From Ryuthela nishihirai (taxonomy: Eukaryota > Arthropoda > Arachnida > Araneae > Heptathelidae), in the NCBI GenBank assembly GCA_038380435.1, contig JAWZYU010000011.1, positions 85,474,501 to 85,538,500 on the forward strand: 64,000 nt of DNA, in the 5' to 3' direction. The translations under genes and the position numbers were made by a program. Below are positions 1 through 13,291 of this stretch, piece by piece (the first letter of the stretch is position 1; every line of letters starts with the position of its first letter). The notes beneath the pieces are model-generated. The model was not told the origin of the DNA. It made no database searches and saw nothing but the letters and a program-made list of their open reading frames with translations.

Positions 1-2226
1 AACCAGATTCTTAATTCTATTAAGCAAAATCATGCAAAGGAACTTTCCCTGGAACAGAGAGTAGGTTGATACCCCTATAGATATCAGAAGAACTGCGATC
101 ACCTTTTTTGAAAATAGGGATAATAATAGCTCTGGTAAAATCCTTAGGGACCATGCCATTATCATAAAAGATATTCAAAATTTCAGTCATCCAAGTGGTA
201 ACCGAAACAGTCCCAGCTCTTGGCATTTCCGTAGTAATTTCATCTACCCCTGAGGAGTTATGAAGTTTAAGAATAGAAATAGCCAAAATAACTTCAGACT
301 GTGTTATCGAACACCAGAAGTAATGCTTAACCAATTGCTGCAAGCCTTACCAACTCTGACACAAGACTCAGTGTTATTATAGAGAGCTTTCAGTACGTTA
401 ATTAACATTAAAACCACCAATGCGTCTATCATCATTACAAACAATAGGAGTAGAACTAACCACATTGTTTAGAACATCACTGAAATGCTCAGCCCACCTA
501 GCCATGACAGAATCCTCACCTTCTATAACCTTACCTTGTTTATCCTTCAATCCCTGTATGCCTGTCCGTTTTCTATCACACAAAACATTAATTATCTCGT
601 ACATCTCTGCTGTTATGCTGTCTAACTGTTTCCTCGGCTTTGTCAGCCAAGCCATCAAGTCAAAGATCCTTATCAGCAGGTAACTGATCCTTTACACGTT
701 TATTAAGCTCTCTGTAATGCTTTCTATTAGGACTAGTAGGGTGTTGATTAAGGACATTCCTGCAGTTCTTTCTTTCTGAAATAAGCTCAAGTGCCTTATC
801 TCTCAGATAATTCTGTCTCTTCTGCTCCTTTTGTCCTAAAAGAGTACTGTTAGTGTCCAAAAAAGCCTGTTTAAAATGATCCCATTCTTCCTCAACTTCA
901 GTATTAAGCAAACCATGACTGTCATAATGACTAAGTAACCTATCATGGTAAGCTTTGGCTATAACTGGATCTTTCAGAGATTCAGTATTAAAAGTAAAAT
1001 TTTTAACCCTAGCACAACACTTTTTAAGTTTAAGTTGCAAGACACTTTTAACAAGGTAATGGTCAGATCCAATTTCAGCTCCCCTATATGACCTGGTATT
1101 CCAAACAGAACTGACCCATTTGCTGTTAATTGATATATAATCAATCATATTCTTATGCAGCCCATCAGGTGAAACCCATGTGCACTTATGTATGTCACGG
1201 TGTTTTTAAAAAGTGTTAGTTAATCTGAAACCATTGAGTTTACTTACCTGTAGGAGACGTTGCCCATTGCCATTGCAGCTACCAATGCCAAAAGGGCCTA
1301 TTACTCCTCCCCACGGGTCAGTCAGTACCAACTTTGACACTGAAGTCACCAAGAACAAGGGTAATATCTCCTTTCTTGACAGAATTCAAAATATCCTGAA
1401 GTTGTCCGTAAAACCTATCCTTCTCATCCTCATCGGCATCCTCAGTGGGGACATAACAGCAGAAAACATTCAAGTCTTTAACGCTTGTCTGAAATTTTGC
1501 TGTAAGAAACCTTTCATTAATGCACTCATATCGTAGAAGAGCATCATTAGCGTGTCTGCTGAGAAGCAGACCCACGTCTTGGTGATGCTTATTGTCGTCC
1601 CTCCCTGAAAAGAGAAATTTAAAATTATTTTTAAGAATCTGACCTTTATCTGTCCATCTGACCTCTTGCAAATCAAGAATATATAAATTATAATGGTGGA
1701 ATTCTTGTGTGAGGACATCAAGAAAAAAAGCTCTGTGCAGAGTCCTCACATTCCAACAACCTATGGAGAGAAAATGGTTAGTGGGATGTTTAAAGAAACT
1801 ATGTTTATTGAGAGAGGGAATGCTGACAATATCAAACAGCCCCCTAATCGCAGACATGGGGCTAAGACCCATTCCCCCACCACTAAAGGCTGAAGCCATC
1901 TACCCTGAAAGATTTCTTCCAATGTAGAATTTGACGATGCCAGTAGAAGCAAATAGTTCAGGTGCCTGCAATGACATTTGCTCAGGATTATTCACCAGCT
2001 GATAAACATATCCTGTGAATCTATTCACCTGGGGGTGTCAAGCCACAAACAAACAAAAAACACAGCGGAAGATTTTCCATCCACGGAAGCCCACCAGTGC
2101 AGCAAATTCAGGATCCATAATCAAGCTCAGAGCCATATTCCAGTCCAGAAGGTTTATAATATCAGCACCAGGACAATGTGTGGTTGACCACTCCTCATCA
2201 GGGTAGAAGAAAGGAAAAGTAGCCAT
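1..2226 (-). pseudogene. RTE-like LINE, endonuclease plus start of RT (decayed)
   Basis: Non-LTR retrotransposon polyprotein read on the minus strand, running off the left edge of the window. The endonuclease lies at 1899-1318, with an IGCWNVRTL start, LQEVRW, and a GDF.VKVG block at its end. It continues through frameshifts to 1148-660, where IDYI and SDHYLV supply the last catalytic histidine. A charged linker follows (658-398). The RT fingers are at 343-20 (SGVDEITTE, IPIFKKGD, INLLSVPG). Endonucleases of this kind nick target DNA, and RT copies the RNA at the nick. The copy is dead: the frame shifts near 1140-1320, near 660, and around position 40. A 93-bp piece of downstream RT is wedged in at about 307-399. 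The 5' part (2226-1900) has an open frame of unknown function. The RTE assignment rests on endonuclease and RT style and is moderately sure. Confidence 0.8.
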
Positions 2227-4320
2227 AGTTGTTCTGATCAGTAGGCCACACTAATCTGGCAGCCCTCTGCTTCCGTTCACTTCCACAAGAGAGTATCTCT
2301 TTTGAACAACCCCCAAAAAATGTAGAGGAAATTTCAACTCAAGTCACTACGCGAGTCCATGTGACGAGCTATTAAAATTCAGCCTGAATTAAGTAAGAAA
2401 AGTTCTGTGGATTTGCTATTAATAATACGAATAATAAAACTGTCCACCTAGCTTACCGAAATCTTTTTTTGTTAGGGGTTGTTCAGCAGATGCAATGGTA
2501 TACCAAATATTGCCCCCAGCTTGATTTTGTTGCAATTCAATTTGTCACTTTCTCTCTTTTCAACTTCACTAACCCTATCGAATGCTTTATTCATTTATTG
2601 TCGAAAACAAATGACATTCTTTAAATTACCACTTGAATAACTTAAAATTTCAAAGGCTTATAGAGTTTACATTGATACTGAATGTAATGTCAGTTGAAGG
2701 AGGTTTCAGTCCAGAATTATTCACAAACCTCCAAATACTTTTTCTTTTAAGCTCGACTCTTTTTACGAGCGATGGGGAGAAAGCAGAAATTTCTATTTAG
2801 TGGGCACAATAGAATTCCAGTGTGATGATTGCTGTGCTTTTTTGACTGAGACAGCGCTTTAAAGTCAGGTACCACTGAAGAAAGGTAGACTCAAGTGATA
2901 TTTGAGTTGTGCTTCTCACTGCTTTCTCACACAAATAGGTAGTTGAAACCGGCAATAAAATATTTTCTGTAAATATCTCGCCATGTTGTATACTAAGAAC
3001 ACCATTACCAATATTTTCCGTCGAAACCCTTTGAAAGATTTTATGATCCCAAGTTGGAAACCTTGTCTACATCTATTATACTCTTCAGCCAGATGGTCCT
3101 TATAATTACAAACTATCTAGCTTAAAAGGCTACTTTATAGGGTACCTTACAGGTCCGCGGGCTATAAAATTTGAAGGACTGGGAATCGGGTTGGAGAACT
3201 CTTTTTCATGTAAACTTGAATTTGGTTATGATGCTATCTGCCATTGATTTTCCAATGTTTACCGCTATTAATCTCTTTGAGGAATGATGCAAATTCTCAC
3301 CAGTTTGATGCGTCTTTTGGCACCAAGAGCTGCCACCATAATCGGGAGTTCCTTTTTCAATGTAACAAATTGGGTTAGTAGAAAATGTTTTTTCGAACTA
3401 CCTTAGTAACGGTCTGTTCCTTTCAATCTGTACAAATAAAGGATCACAATGTTTCATACCAATGCTTGGGTCAAATATGCCATGGGTTCCGATGTGTTAA
3501 AACATAATTTTCTTAATATAAAAAGCTGACCAATTTAACCATAAAAATTTTAAATTCGTTTATTTTAATTTTTTGAGAACTGAAAATGAACACGAAAAAA
3601 AACTGGTTGTTGGCTTTGTTGCAAAGAGGGTTCCATCATTTCGTCTCCTGAGGATATATTTTCAGACTGCCGAGTGGTTCTTGTCTCTGCCAGAGGAGGA
3701 GGTTGCCATGGAGATCGTCTTCCTTTATTCAGATCTCAATGCTTTGCTTTGTTGAGTCGAAATGAATGAAATTAGAAAGAGAAAAAAAAAAGAAATTAGA
3801 AATGAAGCAAATTAGAAAGCTTGCTGACTTCACAAGAACATGAATGTGGGGTCAAAGGTTTTCTCAAAAATACATGAGTTGTTTTATTTATTTATTGGAT
3901 CTTATTTAGTTGCATATAAATAATTAGCATCAACTTTCACTCCATATATAACACTGTAAACAAAAGATTTGGGCCAGCTTTACGTCATCTCGGTGACGTC
4001 ATCCGCTTGCCTTCCGATTGCAGCTTCACCTCATGCTCCATTTGACAGCGGGGATTGCAACAGATGCTGCGGAAATGCCCAACACCGCCTCGCCCGACCT
4101 CCTATCGCCTATAAGCCATTCACTTTCTTTCGGGAATCAGCTGCTGGGCATGATATCGCGTTTAGCGGCAATGCTTTCACTGAATTCCGCGCCTTGCAAC
4201 TAAAGACACTGTTATACTTCTTCAAGACTGACACAGTCACAAATCTGAAACTTATTCGGATTTATTGAAAAAGAAATTGAGAGACTGTATTCGTACGTTG
4301 TGAATGCTCAAACTGATTCT
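2227..4320. other. No gene seen
   Basis: AT-rich single-copy-looking DNA. Only short ORFs; a GC-richer patch at 3965-4200 has no recognisable product. Confidence 0.6.
3994..4001. promoter_or_regulatory. CRE-like octamer TGACGTCA
   Basis: Perfect palindromic octamer, followed by tccg, within a GC-richer patch (3965-4200). CREB/ATF-family proteins bind this octamer in animals. No nearby gene was identified, so use is unknown. Confidence 0.3.
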
Positions 4321-4324
4321 GTGA

Positions 4325-4500
4325 GGGAAGGTTACTCTTAAGTGCATTGAATTTAATGTCGGGGAAGGGTTTCAATTAAGTGCATTGAATTTAATGTAAG
4401 GGAAGGTTTCAATTAAGGGTAAGGGATTTAATTTCAGCGAAGGGTTTCTATTAAAGGAATTCAATTTAATGTCAGGGAAGGATTTCAATTTAGCGTAAGC
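4325..4500. repeat. 37-38 bp tandem repeat, about 4.5 units
   Basis: gggaagggtttcaattaagt, gcattgaatttaatgtc. Units start near 4325, 4362, 4400, 4437 and 4475, diverged from each other. Confidence 0.85.
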
Positions 4501-5275
4501 ATTATGATTATGCTTTTATTCGGAGATGATCCAACTTTGATTGACTTTGCTATCTTGAATTATCCTCGAAACAATTTCTAGTTCTTGATTCAAGGTTGAT
4601 ATATTTAAATTGCTTAATGACCATTGAAATGTTTCTAATACCTTAGTGGCCTCTGATTATTTTCACAATAAAATTTGCAGCACCTGGATTTCCCTTGGTC
4701 TAATTTGCTATTCCCAATCACAACAGTTCGAATTCGTAATTTCTAAATCATACGTTATAAGAAGTGTAATTTCTTTATCAAGACAGAATTATTTTTTGCA
4801 TATCTTAAAGGAAAAGTGTGCCTAGGATGAATTCTTTGGAGGGAGGGGGATTAATAGACTTTAAGGTTCGGGAAATATGCAAAATTGGCCGGTTTTTCAA
4901 AAGCAAAAATGTTACATTCAACCGCTTTTAATTCTGCATCCTAATGCACACTTAATGCTCTTGCATTTTGTCAGTGATGTACCTTGGTGCATTCATTAAG
5001 GATCACAATAACCGATTTCTTTTATTCTCAACCCTCAAATTTATCTGCAGTATAAGTTCTCGTGGGCATGATAAGTGTTACAAAACAGAGGTTTAAATAT
5101 GCGAATAGGAGAGGTGAGGAAAGTGTTCTTACGAAATAGGGAAACAAATATCCGTTATATTTGATTTTAAGTGCTTTAAAGACAAGCAAACATCGCTCTT
5201 AATGGAAATCTGGGTACGGAACAGAATGGACGGATTCTTTCACCTCTGATAGTCATATGCCATTGATTCACCGGA

Positions 5276-5520
5276 AAGGAAAACCCATTGGATATTTGTT
5301 AAGAGCAGATGAGAACCTCTCATCAAAGACATCCAGCTTGCCCTTTGATGTCTCTCATGTACTTGGATCACGGTATAACGTCCCATGCGATCGACGGCGG
5401 CATTTCCAAGTCTAGGAGTGTTTCTTTCATATCGAGGGCGCAGCAAAAGTGGGCAAGCAGAGAAATCTCACTCCTGACTCAACTGAAACCCGAAGCTGGA
5501 AATTGCAATAAATGAGCCGG
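5276..5520 (-). mobile_element. SINE A, old decayed copy
   Basis: Minus-strand similarity is patchy but colinear: acccattgga, gacatccagcttg, cacggtataacgtcccatgc, gacggcggcatttccaag, gagaaatctcactcctgac, and finally aatgagcc. No other repeat explains the segment. Confidence 0.6.
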
Positions 5521-8500
5521 TCTGTCTCTGATACACGAGGCCTGAAGCACGGGGATTTCATTACTCAAGAGTTATAAATATTTCTTCAAAAAAAAAAAGC
5601 TCCAACGATATCAGCAACCTCTGCAATAAGCAGACTTTGCCACCATCTGATGTCAGAATCTTTCATAGTGCCAAATATCTCTGCTGAAATAAAGGAGTCA
5701 TGATACGTATTGGAAAAGAATCAGAGAAATGATTACGTTGGAAGGGAATTCTCATTTCTCTTCCGAAACAATGATCCAAGTTAAAGAACTCATTTTGCTC
5801 GAATCATTGACGTCGCTTCCAAATGTTTCTACAAACAATAATTTTTTTTTATTTGATTTTACTGTCTGTCACTTCTTTTATCATAGTTTGAACTCAAAAC
5901 TAGGAACTAAAAACAAAACTTCATATCATTTGTAATTTTCAGAGAGGGGAAAACTTTATGTCAGGTGCAAACAAGGAAATAGTATTTGCATAATTTGTAG
6001 ATTGCAATCCTGTTACTAATAAATGTTATTCTGATTTCCGACTAGTTTTTATTCATAATCCCTTGCTAGCAATACATTAGGCAATGACAGAGTGTCTCTC
6101 GTAGACTTTCATGCTTGACAACATCCAGTTATCGATTTGCAACGGATTCGTGGCTACTGTTGAACAGCCCTTCCCCCCACAATATCTCACCCACTTTTGC
6201 AGGGACCTAATCGAAACTAAAATGACTCTCAGTTACAATGTTCGCAGCAGATTTCCGGTGGAGGTGAATCATTTGTTGATGCAGCCTCACGGATGGCGAA
6301 CCGAAACAACAACTCAGACAGCTGTGAAGATTGTTTTTCGAATTGGTTGAAGCGTTATTCCGTTTCTATGACAACACACGCATGCCCAGAGACGGTGGAA
6401 CGTTCCCCCTGGGGATGAAGATTTCTGGCAACCAAGGTGAAGTTGCGACAAGAAATCTTTGGCGTACAACAACAAATTCGAATCTTGAAAGAGCGAATCC
6501 TGAACACTCATTGTACTACTTCAAGTTGCTAAGATGAGGACCACGAAATGAACTGTCTAGCCTAACGCTTTTCGTGTGACGTAGTAGAAAGGGATGAGGT
6601 CTAAAATAACCCCGAGCAACACGTTTCCTGGCACACTGACAATCAACATTCGTGAAGGCATACTTATCTGGCGTCGATTGATTCGTAAATGAAGTAATTC
6701 CTTTACATTACGAATTGACGGCACTTAGGATTCGAATTTCATTTTTTGCATATTTTTTGTGTATTTATATTCTGTGCTGCCAGAAGCATTAAAAGAAATG
6801 ATACGTAATTTGGCAGAGATCTGTGAAATCTTGTCTGATATCAGCATTCATGTACCTGCAGCAAAATAACTGGAAAATGCTCAAATGTAATTAGAAAGTG
6901 AGAGATTGTGGTTTGGACATCTCCTTCTTGCAAGAAGTGGGGACACGAGAGAATCATTGCTGTTTGTGTGAGTTTCTCTTATCAACTTTATGCACGAGCA
7001 AAGTTTCAACTCTCGAAGATGGATCCGAAAATAAAAACGTTTCAGAATGTCTGTATATGTATATAGTTAATTTTGATGCTGAAGTCCCCTATAGCAATTT
7101 AAGCATGGAGATTAAGAGGCAATTGATAAAGATTAGATCTTTTTATATGTGTGGCTATAACCCAATGTTGAACAATATGTGAAGTTTCCTCGTCGAGCGA
7201 AGACGATTTGTCAATTATTCAACGTGATGTGAGTGCAGTTCTGGCAGCTAAATTGAAACAAGACATCCAATGCACTCCATCAAAACCTAATCAGTCGAAT
7301 TACTTTGATATAAATTCTACACACGCTTCAATGGCATCATTATGCTTTTAATATGTATGAGAAAAATACAGACTGATAATAACATGCGCCTGCTTCCATT
7401 CTAGTAATTTGTACGACCCTTGTGTGAAAAAGAAAAAAAAGATAATTGCCCAGAACCGTTCTCACAACATATTTGAAACACTTTTTTCGTAACAAGATGA
7501 CTTCACTGCAATGTTTGTGGAAGATCCAGTGCCACCTAATTGCCAGTGATTCGCAGTGGCGGCTTGTCATTCAAAGTTTTGGTGGGGCACTTTGACTACT
7601 ACAGGCAGCGCTAGTATGCAGGAAAAAATATTGATCAAATGACTCATATTAAATTAGGACTGAAAAGACGTTTCGTCATGCATATATTATTTTTTTTCAG
7701 CTATTCTCAAAACGCATTATATAACAAAACCTTTTCCGAAAAGAAGAACTTAAAAAGGTGTTCTTGCCTTTTCTACTTCCATTCAATTTTTCCCTCTCCA
7801 TTGTAATAATTACCTACATGTATTTTTCCCTCTGTTCTAGTGGAATTTTAAAACACTATTGGGAAAATTATGTCTACTACTATAGGTTTACTATTGTTTT
7901 GGGTAGTTGTTTACTATTGTTTATGGTAGGTAGTCATATCATTCTGATATGACTGTGTATACATATTATTTTTAACTGAATTACTTGTCCAAAATTATCA
8001 CTTGGAAAGTTGCCTATTTTGGTTATATTTAATTCACAATATTAATTTCTTACATATATATTTTATTGTATATGTTAATTCATTTTATAATGAAGTTAAA
8101 AAAACTGATATGTTCATAAAATGAATTAAAAAAAGATTAAGAAAACTTATTTTGACAGTTGCTTAGAACGAATGCAGACTTTTAAGTTGCAAGTCAAAAA
8201 GAGACAGTATACATTTTAGTCGACTAAGCTAAGCATTGGCTAAAGAAATAATATGTTAAAATATATTATTATCATTCTCATTTAGGCAATATGTTCATTT
8301 TATATTTTCACCCCTAATGTTGTTCTCAAATTTTTCATACATAAATATCCTTCCTTGGAAAAATGAAAAGTTGGCAACCCAGTTCAAACACATCTTGAGA
8401 GATAAGTTTAGGTTTGTTGAGCCTGGCAGAGTCAAAGGAAGATATTAGCTAACAAGATCCACGACTATGGGTTGCTTTGGTTGAATCAGTCAATCAAGTG

Positions 8501-11024
8501 TTACAGGCCATTGCAAAATAAAGGACTTCCTGCTGCAGTTCACCTCTATTCTATTTCAGCGCATGTACTTTGTGTCATGCTATAATAGATGATGCTAGGA
8601 TTCCTGGTGGTGGCCGTAATGTTAAAATTCGTATTGACAATACGAAAGCCCACGTAACTCTGATTCGCAAAACAAGTGTTGTGATTGTCTACGCAACAAG
8701 GCAAATAATGATTACGAAACGAATATAAAATGAAATTAGGTTGATTTTAGAGATGAAAAATTATGAATACGAAATTTGAAATTCGGTTATTTATGATTAT
8801 TTTTGGTGGTGCAATGCTCCAAGGGGCTAAATGGAAGAGCTGCCTCTGTTGATTCGTAAGCATTTTACGAACTGTAGGAATAAGTTACATTTCACGGAAT
8901 ACTAATACAGTTAAAGAAAAGCCTATTGGAAATTCGATGCCAATCATGAACTTAAATTTGTAGTAGTTAATAAACATCTTTGAGAAATCGAAGTTTGCAA
9001 TGAGTCAATTTTAAATTTACCAAAAAGAAAGATGAAGTGCCTTTACACTTCCCGTGGTAAAAGCAAATTAAATTTTAAATATTTTTTTTTGTTTTTCTGT
9101 TGTTTTTACCGATTATTTAAGAGAACAAGATTTATTGTTGGTAACTCTTGTTGAAAGAATTATTTTCATTGCATTAATGATATCTCTGTAGGTGAAGAAT
9201 TAATTATTTTCAACTGTTTTGAAATCCAAAACAATTGCCTTTAAATAATTTTATGTTAGCCCCATAAGTCATGTCCGACACTAAGAATAATGATAAAGAA
9301 AAACTGAAGAATCCCATTCCATATAGAATATCATTTTAATATTTCCTGTTGTGTGGAATATATCTTTTTAGTGATTGGGAAACTACTAACTACTGACGTT
9401 CTATTCCCAGACCCCCCCCCCCCCCACGAAACTAAATTCTCGAACCTCGCCCCCCAAAGTTCCAAAGTTCAGAGTCTTCCCGAAACTGAATTCTCGTACC
9501 CGTCCTCCGCGGAACTAAATCTTGGGTGCGTGCCTGCTACCAAGTAAATTTCCATTAGTTAACTCCATCCGGGATTCACCGAGTCCGACAACCACGTGAC
9601 CGCTGACCGTGGCGCGATGCTTTCAAAGGAACCAGGAGAACATGAGGTTGCATCTCCTTAGTTCTTCGTTGGATCCTTTATTGGGTCGTATCTATTGTGC
9701 TCGTGGTTATGTGATCTGTATCCATGGGAAAGTATTCATGGATACTTTCTGGTATTGACCCTCGTATCATCGTTGCCATTTCAGATATGATGCACGTGGC
9801 ACATAGCGAGAGAGCCAGCATTCAATTGCAAAAGTGATTATATCGGTTATTTGTAGCATTGCCCGGCGTCGCTCGGACCTCGATATAATGATTCAGAGTA
9901 GCAGTGATATTGGCAACGGATACGTCGAAACTCGTTGAGATTTTCGCTTTATTTCCCAAATTAAAACATGTCCTCCTTTGACTCCATTTCTAACGTTTTT
10001 GACCTCTTTTTAGAACATTGATATCTTGAAACCCTAAGGTACGGAAATATGAAGCTGCAGACGAAGAAGTATTGTGGTCCTAGCTCTGACCGTCTAGGAG
10101 GAGTAGTTGAACAAATCGACAGACACACAGAAAAACAAATTCTATTTTTTATACATGGATTATTGCATAAAGTGCTTCATTCCTGCCACGATACAGCAAT
10201 CATTCTGGCATGACTTGGAATATCCGTTCAATATACCCAAGGAAAACTGGTTCCGGTTCAAAATACTTCTTCTGTCCTCCTTCCGATCCATCTCCCCATC
10301 TGTAATCCTCCACGTTAAGGATCTATGGTTCTCAACTTAGGGTTGGCAAAGGTATTCTCGGAGTCACTGAGTCTTTCTGAAACAGATATACTTAAATGTT
10401 TGAACATCTTTTTGAATTTAATTCTACCCTCGTATGGATTTGAAAGAAGATATCAATCGTATAAGGAATTTGTATACGCTATTTTTTTTGTATGCTTGCG
10501 AAGCAACTAGGATCTTTCACAACTACGAGGGGGGGGGGGGTGCTGTTGGAAATCTGGAGCTCCTTCAGTTTGGGGTCCGTGCTAGATGAACAAGGTGACA
10601 TCTCCCCCCCCCCCCCAAGAGTCCGATTGTAACATTAAATTTGTGGAAGAGTTTCGAGTACGAATAGTATCCGTAATGTTAAGCTTATGGTCGTTCTCCC
10701 CGTAGGGTGAGCACAGTAATGGACCCCAGAACCGAACCTCTGCTGCCATTCAGTGAAGCATGCTGAGAAAAGCACAGAACCCTCAAGGTTTCTGTTGGCA
10801 GAGCCAGTACAAATGCAATTTATAAACTTAAAAATTCTAGGATTTTGATTTTCATTAATTATTTATACTTGTAACAATTCGTGGGTGAGTGGTCGGATAT
10901 TTCGCACTTGTGGCTTTCGTCATGCCAGCTGATAGGACAATCGTTAAGTAAATGAACAACTTTCGGTTTTTCTTTTCAGAATTTTTCCTTTCTCTTCCAT
11001 CGCAGGTCATAGCTATCTCTAATT
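5521..11024. other. No gene seen
   Basis: Long stretch with only short ORFs (at most 94 codons, all unremarkable), homopolymer runs and a weak hairpin near 8070-8125 (ttaattcatttta and its complement). Confidence 0.55.
9412..10616. repeat. Homopolymer runs
   Basis: Poly-C at 9412-9425, poly-G at 10529-10540, poly-C at 10604-10616. Shortly after the first run, the motif cgaaact.aattctcg occurs twice (9427 and 9480). Confidence 0.9.
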
Positions 11025-11411
11025 TTGGAAATAAAACCGTTTGAATGCTTGGAATCAGATCACCAGTTACTATCCAGTCGGTCACACTCCGCTGTAAGTA
11101 GGTCCACTGTAACGGTCACGGTCTGCGATTCGGTGTCCGCCTTCTTCATCGACGTCGCCGCACTCAGAATGACTCGACTGCTTTTATGCGCTCGCAAAAA
11201 CCGTGTTCCGTTGGTGTCAGCGTCGGGCGTCGAGTCGACATCGAGTAGCAGCCGCTCGCTGCAGCGGAACGTTTCGCTCTTTGTGACAATAACCGCTAAT
11301 TGCTTCACCCATGTCGGCATTAATCGCATTGGCTTCTCTACGCACAGTCAAAGACCGCAGAACGGTGTAGAAAAAAAAAACTCCACAAAATGTAATTGTG
11401 TCTATTGTTAA
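11025..11411 (+). other. CpG-rich segment, open on both strands
   Basis: About 280 bp (11060-11340) with clearly higher GC and CpG content than its surroundings. It is open for 128 codons on plus and 89 on minus (11329-11060). Plus frame is Ser/Thr/Val-rich; minus has a Lys/Arg-rich stretch. No domain recognised. A plus-strand gtaagt at 11094 and a pyrimidine-rich ag before 10980 could be splice sites, but all frames of that exon contain stops. Could be an exon or regulatory island. Confidence 0.2.
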
Positions 11412-11508
11412 TCAGATTCCGACATTTCACAAACAAAGTAAATGGTTTCACCATTTACTTTGATAGATTTAATTTGCTTTTTTAATTACCATTTACTTTT
11501 GATAGATC

Positions 11509-11613
11509 AGATAATATTTAAGGGAGCGGGGGTCTCAGGTTTACAGGTATATTTTTAATTTTAATTCCGGTTTCTAGGAGGATATCAGATTCATCCCTTG
11601 TCCTTGTCTGCGT
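11509..11613. repeat. 279-bp repeat, first copy (partial, diverged)
   Basis: cagataatatttaagggagc, gggggtctcaggtttacagg, up to cttgtccttgtctgc, then replaced by SINE A. A few substitutions relative to the other two copies. Confidence 0.8.
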
Positions 11614-11973
11614 TGTTGGGTTGTTTTACCTCTGAGCGGCACTTTTTTTGCACACCATGGGCTAAATGGCCAGGTCACATGGACCCCGAAGGCTCAGAGA
11701 AGGTTGGGGGAGGGAACCCACTGGAACAGCTGTTGGGAGACAGATGGTAGCCTACCGTCAAGGCCATCCAGCGTGTTCTTTAGCGTGCACAGGGTACGGC
11801 TCTCCCACACACGGGGTCACGGCTTAACGTCCCATCCGACGGACGGCGGCCTTTCCAAGCCCATCGGTGTCCCCTACTGACCGTGAGCAGGGCGGGGAAT
11901 TTTTGCGGAGATAAATCTCAACGTTGACCCAGTTGGGACTCGAACCTGGGAACTACAGATTACGAGCCTGGCC
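11614..11973 (-). mobile_element. SINE A, minus strand
   Basis: Minus-strand copy from gttgggttgttttacctc to the tRNA-like head, where the B box complement gggactcgaacctggg is intact. The extreme A-box end is lost in a local duplication of ttacgagcctggcc. It interrupts the first, partial copy of the 279-bp repeat. Confidence 0.85.
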
Positions 11974-12027
11974 TATATTCGCGGTTCGAGGTTTCGTGGT
12001 TACGAGCCTGGCCAGTACACGAATACT

Positions 12028-12306
12028 ACCAGTATTCGTGTTCTGAAAGGTTGCATTCCAATGGACGTCGGTAGATAATATTTAAAGGAGAGGGGGTCTC
12101 AGGTTTACAGGTATATTTTTAATTTTAATTCCGGTTTCTAGGCAGATATCAGATTCATCCCTTGTCCTTGTCTGCCAAAGTCCATGCATATTCTATTACT
12201 GAATTGGCAGCTTTCTTATTATGGGAAGAAAGAAAACAGTTGAAAACTTTTAATTTCGACAGCAATCTTTTTCTAGAAAATATCACTGGTATATGCCAAA
12301 GTTGTG
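12028..12306. repeat. 279-bp repeat, second copy
   Basis: From accagtattcgtgttctgaa to atatgccaaagttgtg. Identical to 13292-13570 except for one visible difference (gtagataat against gtaggtaat). A hairpin acacgaatact/agtattcgtgt sits at its left edge (12017-12041). Confidence 0.9.
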
Positions 12307-13027
12307 GCTGGTATATGCCAAAGTAAATGGTTGGCATGTTTATATTAAATATAGCCGAAATTCCCTGTTGAAGAATTCCATGATTAATAAATACACTTTA
12401 TTATCTCGAAAGGTGTGCGAGGCGACTCAGTGCCTTAGTGGGCTATCGATGATCCTCACCAGAAGATTTCTTGTCCGTTCCTCCTCACTCGGTGGAAATT
12501 TTCCCACTTGCCGGCACTCTAACTTGGGTGAGAAAGATGGCATTATCAAGACGAATCCTTTCAAAAAAAGTTAATCCATGGTTCCTTGCGGAGGACAACC
12601 ATACATTCAAGTTGAATTTAGATACTCGGGTTCCTCGTGAACAGGCGATGTAGTCAGTTGTGCATCAGAAATACCCTCGGATGCCAAAGGGTCTAACTCG
12701 AAACATTAACTTAAACCTGGAAAGCAGCTGAGCAGATGAATCACACTCTGATCGAAACTTCGATTCCAGACCTCGTCACCTTTCGCAGTTTCTTGATAGT
12801 CATGTTACGATGGGACAAATAAGATACTTGATAAATGGGAAAAAAAAAGCCGTTCCAAAACTCAGCAACAGTAAAATCCGCGAATAAATTTGGTAATCCA
12901 TAATTTTATTTAAACACTATAGTTTCTGGGTTTTTTTCACATTTTTTAAAAAAATTCGCGAACGATTTGAAGCTACTACGTGTCTTGCAGTGCTAATTCC
13001 GGAAGTTTTAGAAATAACTTTGAGTAA

Positions 13028-13035
13028 TGACGTCA
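13028..13035. promoter_or_regulatory. CRE-like octamer TGACGTCA
   Basis: Perfect octamer in otherwise plain DNA. May be chance. Confidence 0.2.
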
Positions 13036-13291
13036 TAAAGTCAATAAGACCTCTGGTGCAATAGCCTTGGCCGACTTCACTCAAGTTTATATTTTTCCCC
13101 CGAAGTCATATTTAATCCGTGTCTTAATACTAAATAAATGAAAGAAAACGTGGCCGATAAGAGCGTCGGCTTAAAGACTTTGCATACAAATGATCCTGCT
13201 GCTTTATTACATTGACATATTACTAAACCCATTAAATTAAGAAAATATCTGCTGCTAGCAGCTTCTAAGGTTGACTTTTTTTCCCTATATA

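Noticed and set aside
1213..1927. Plus-strand ORFs at 1213-1536, 1693-1893 and 1709-1927
   Set aside because: They are antisense to the LINE endonuclease and have no recognisable domain.
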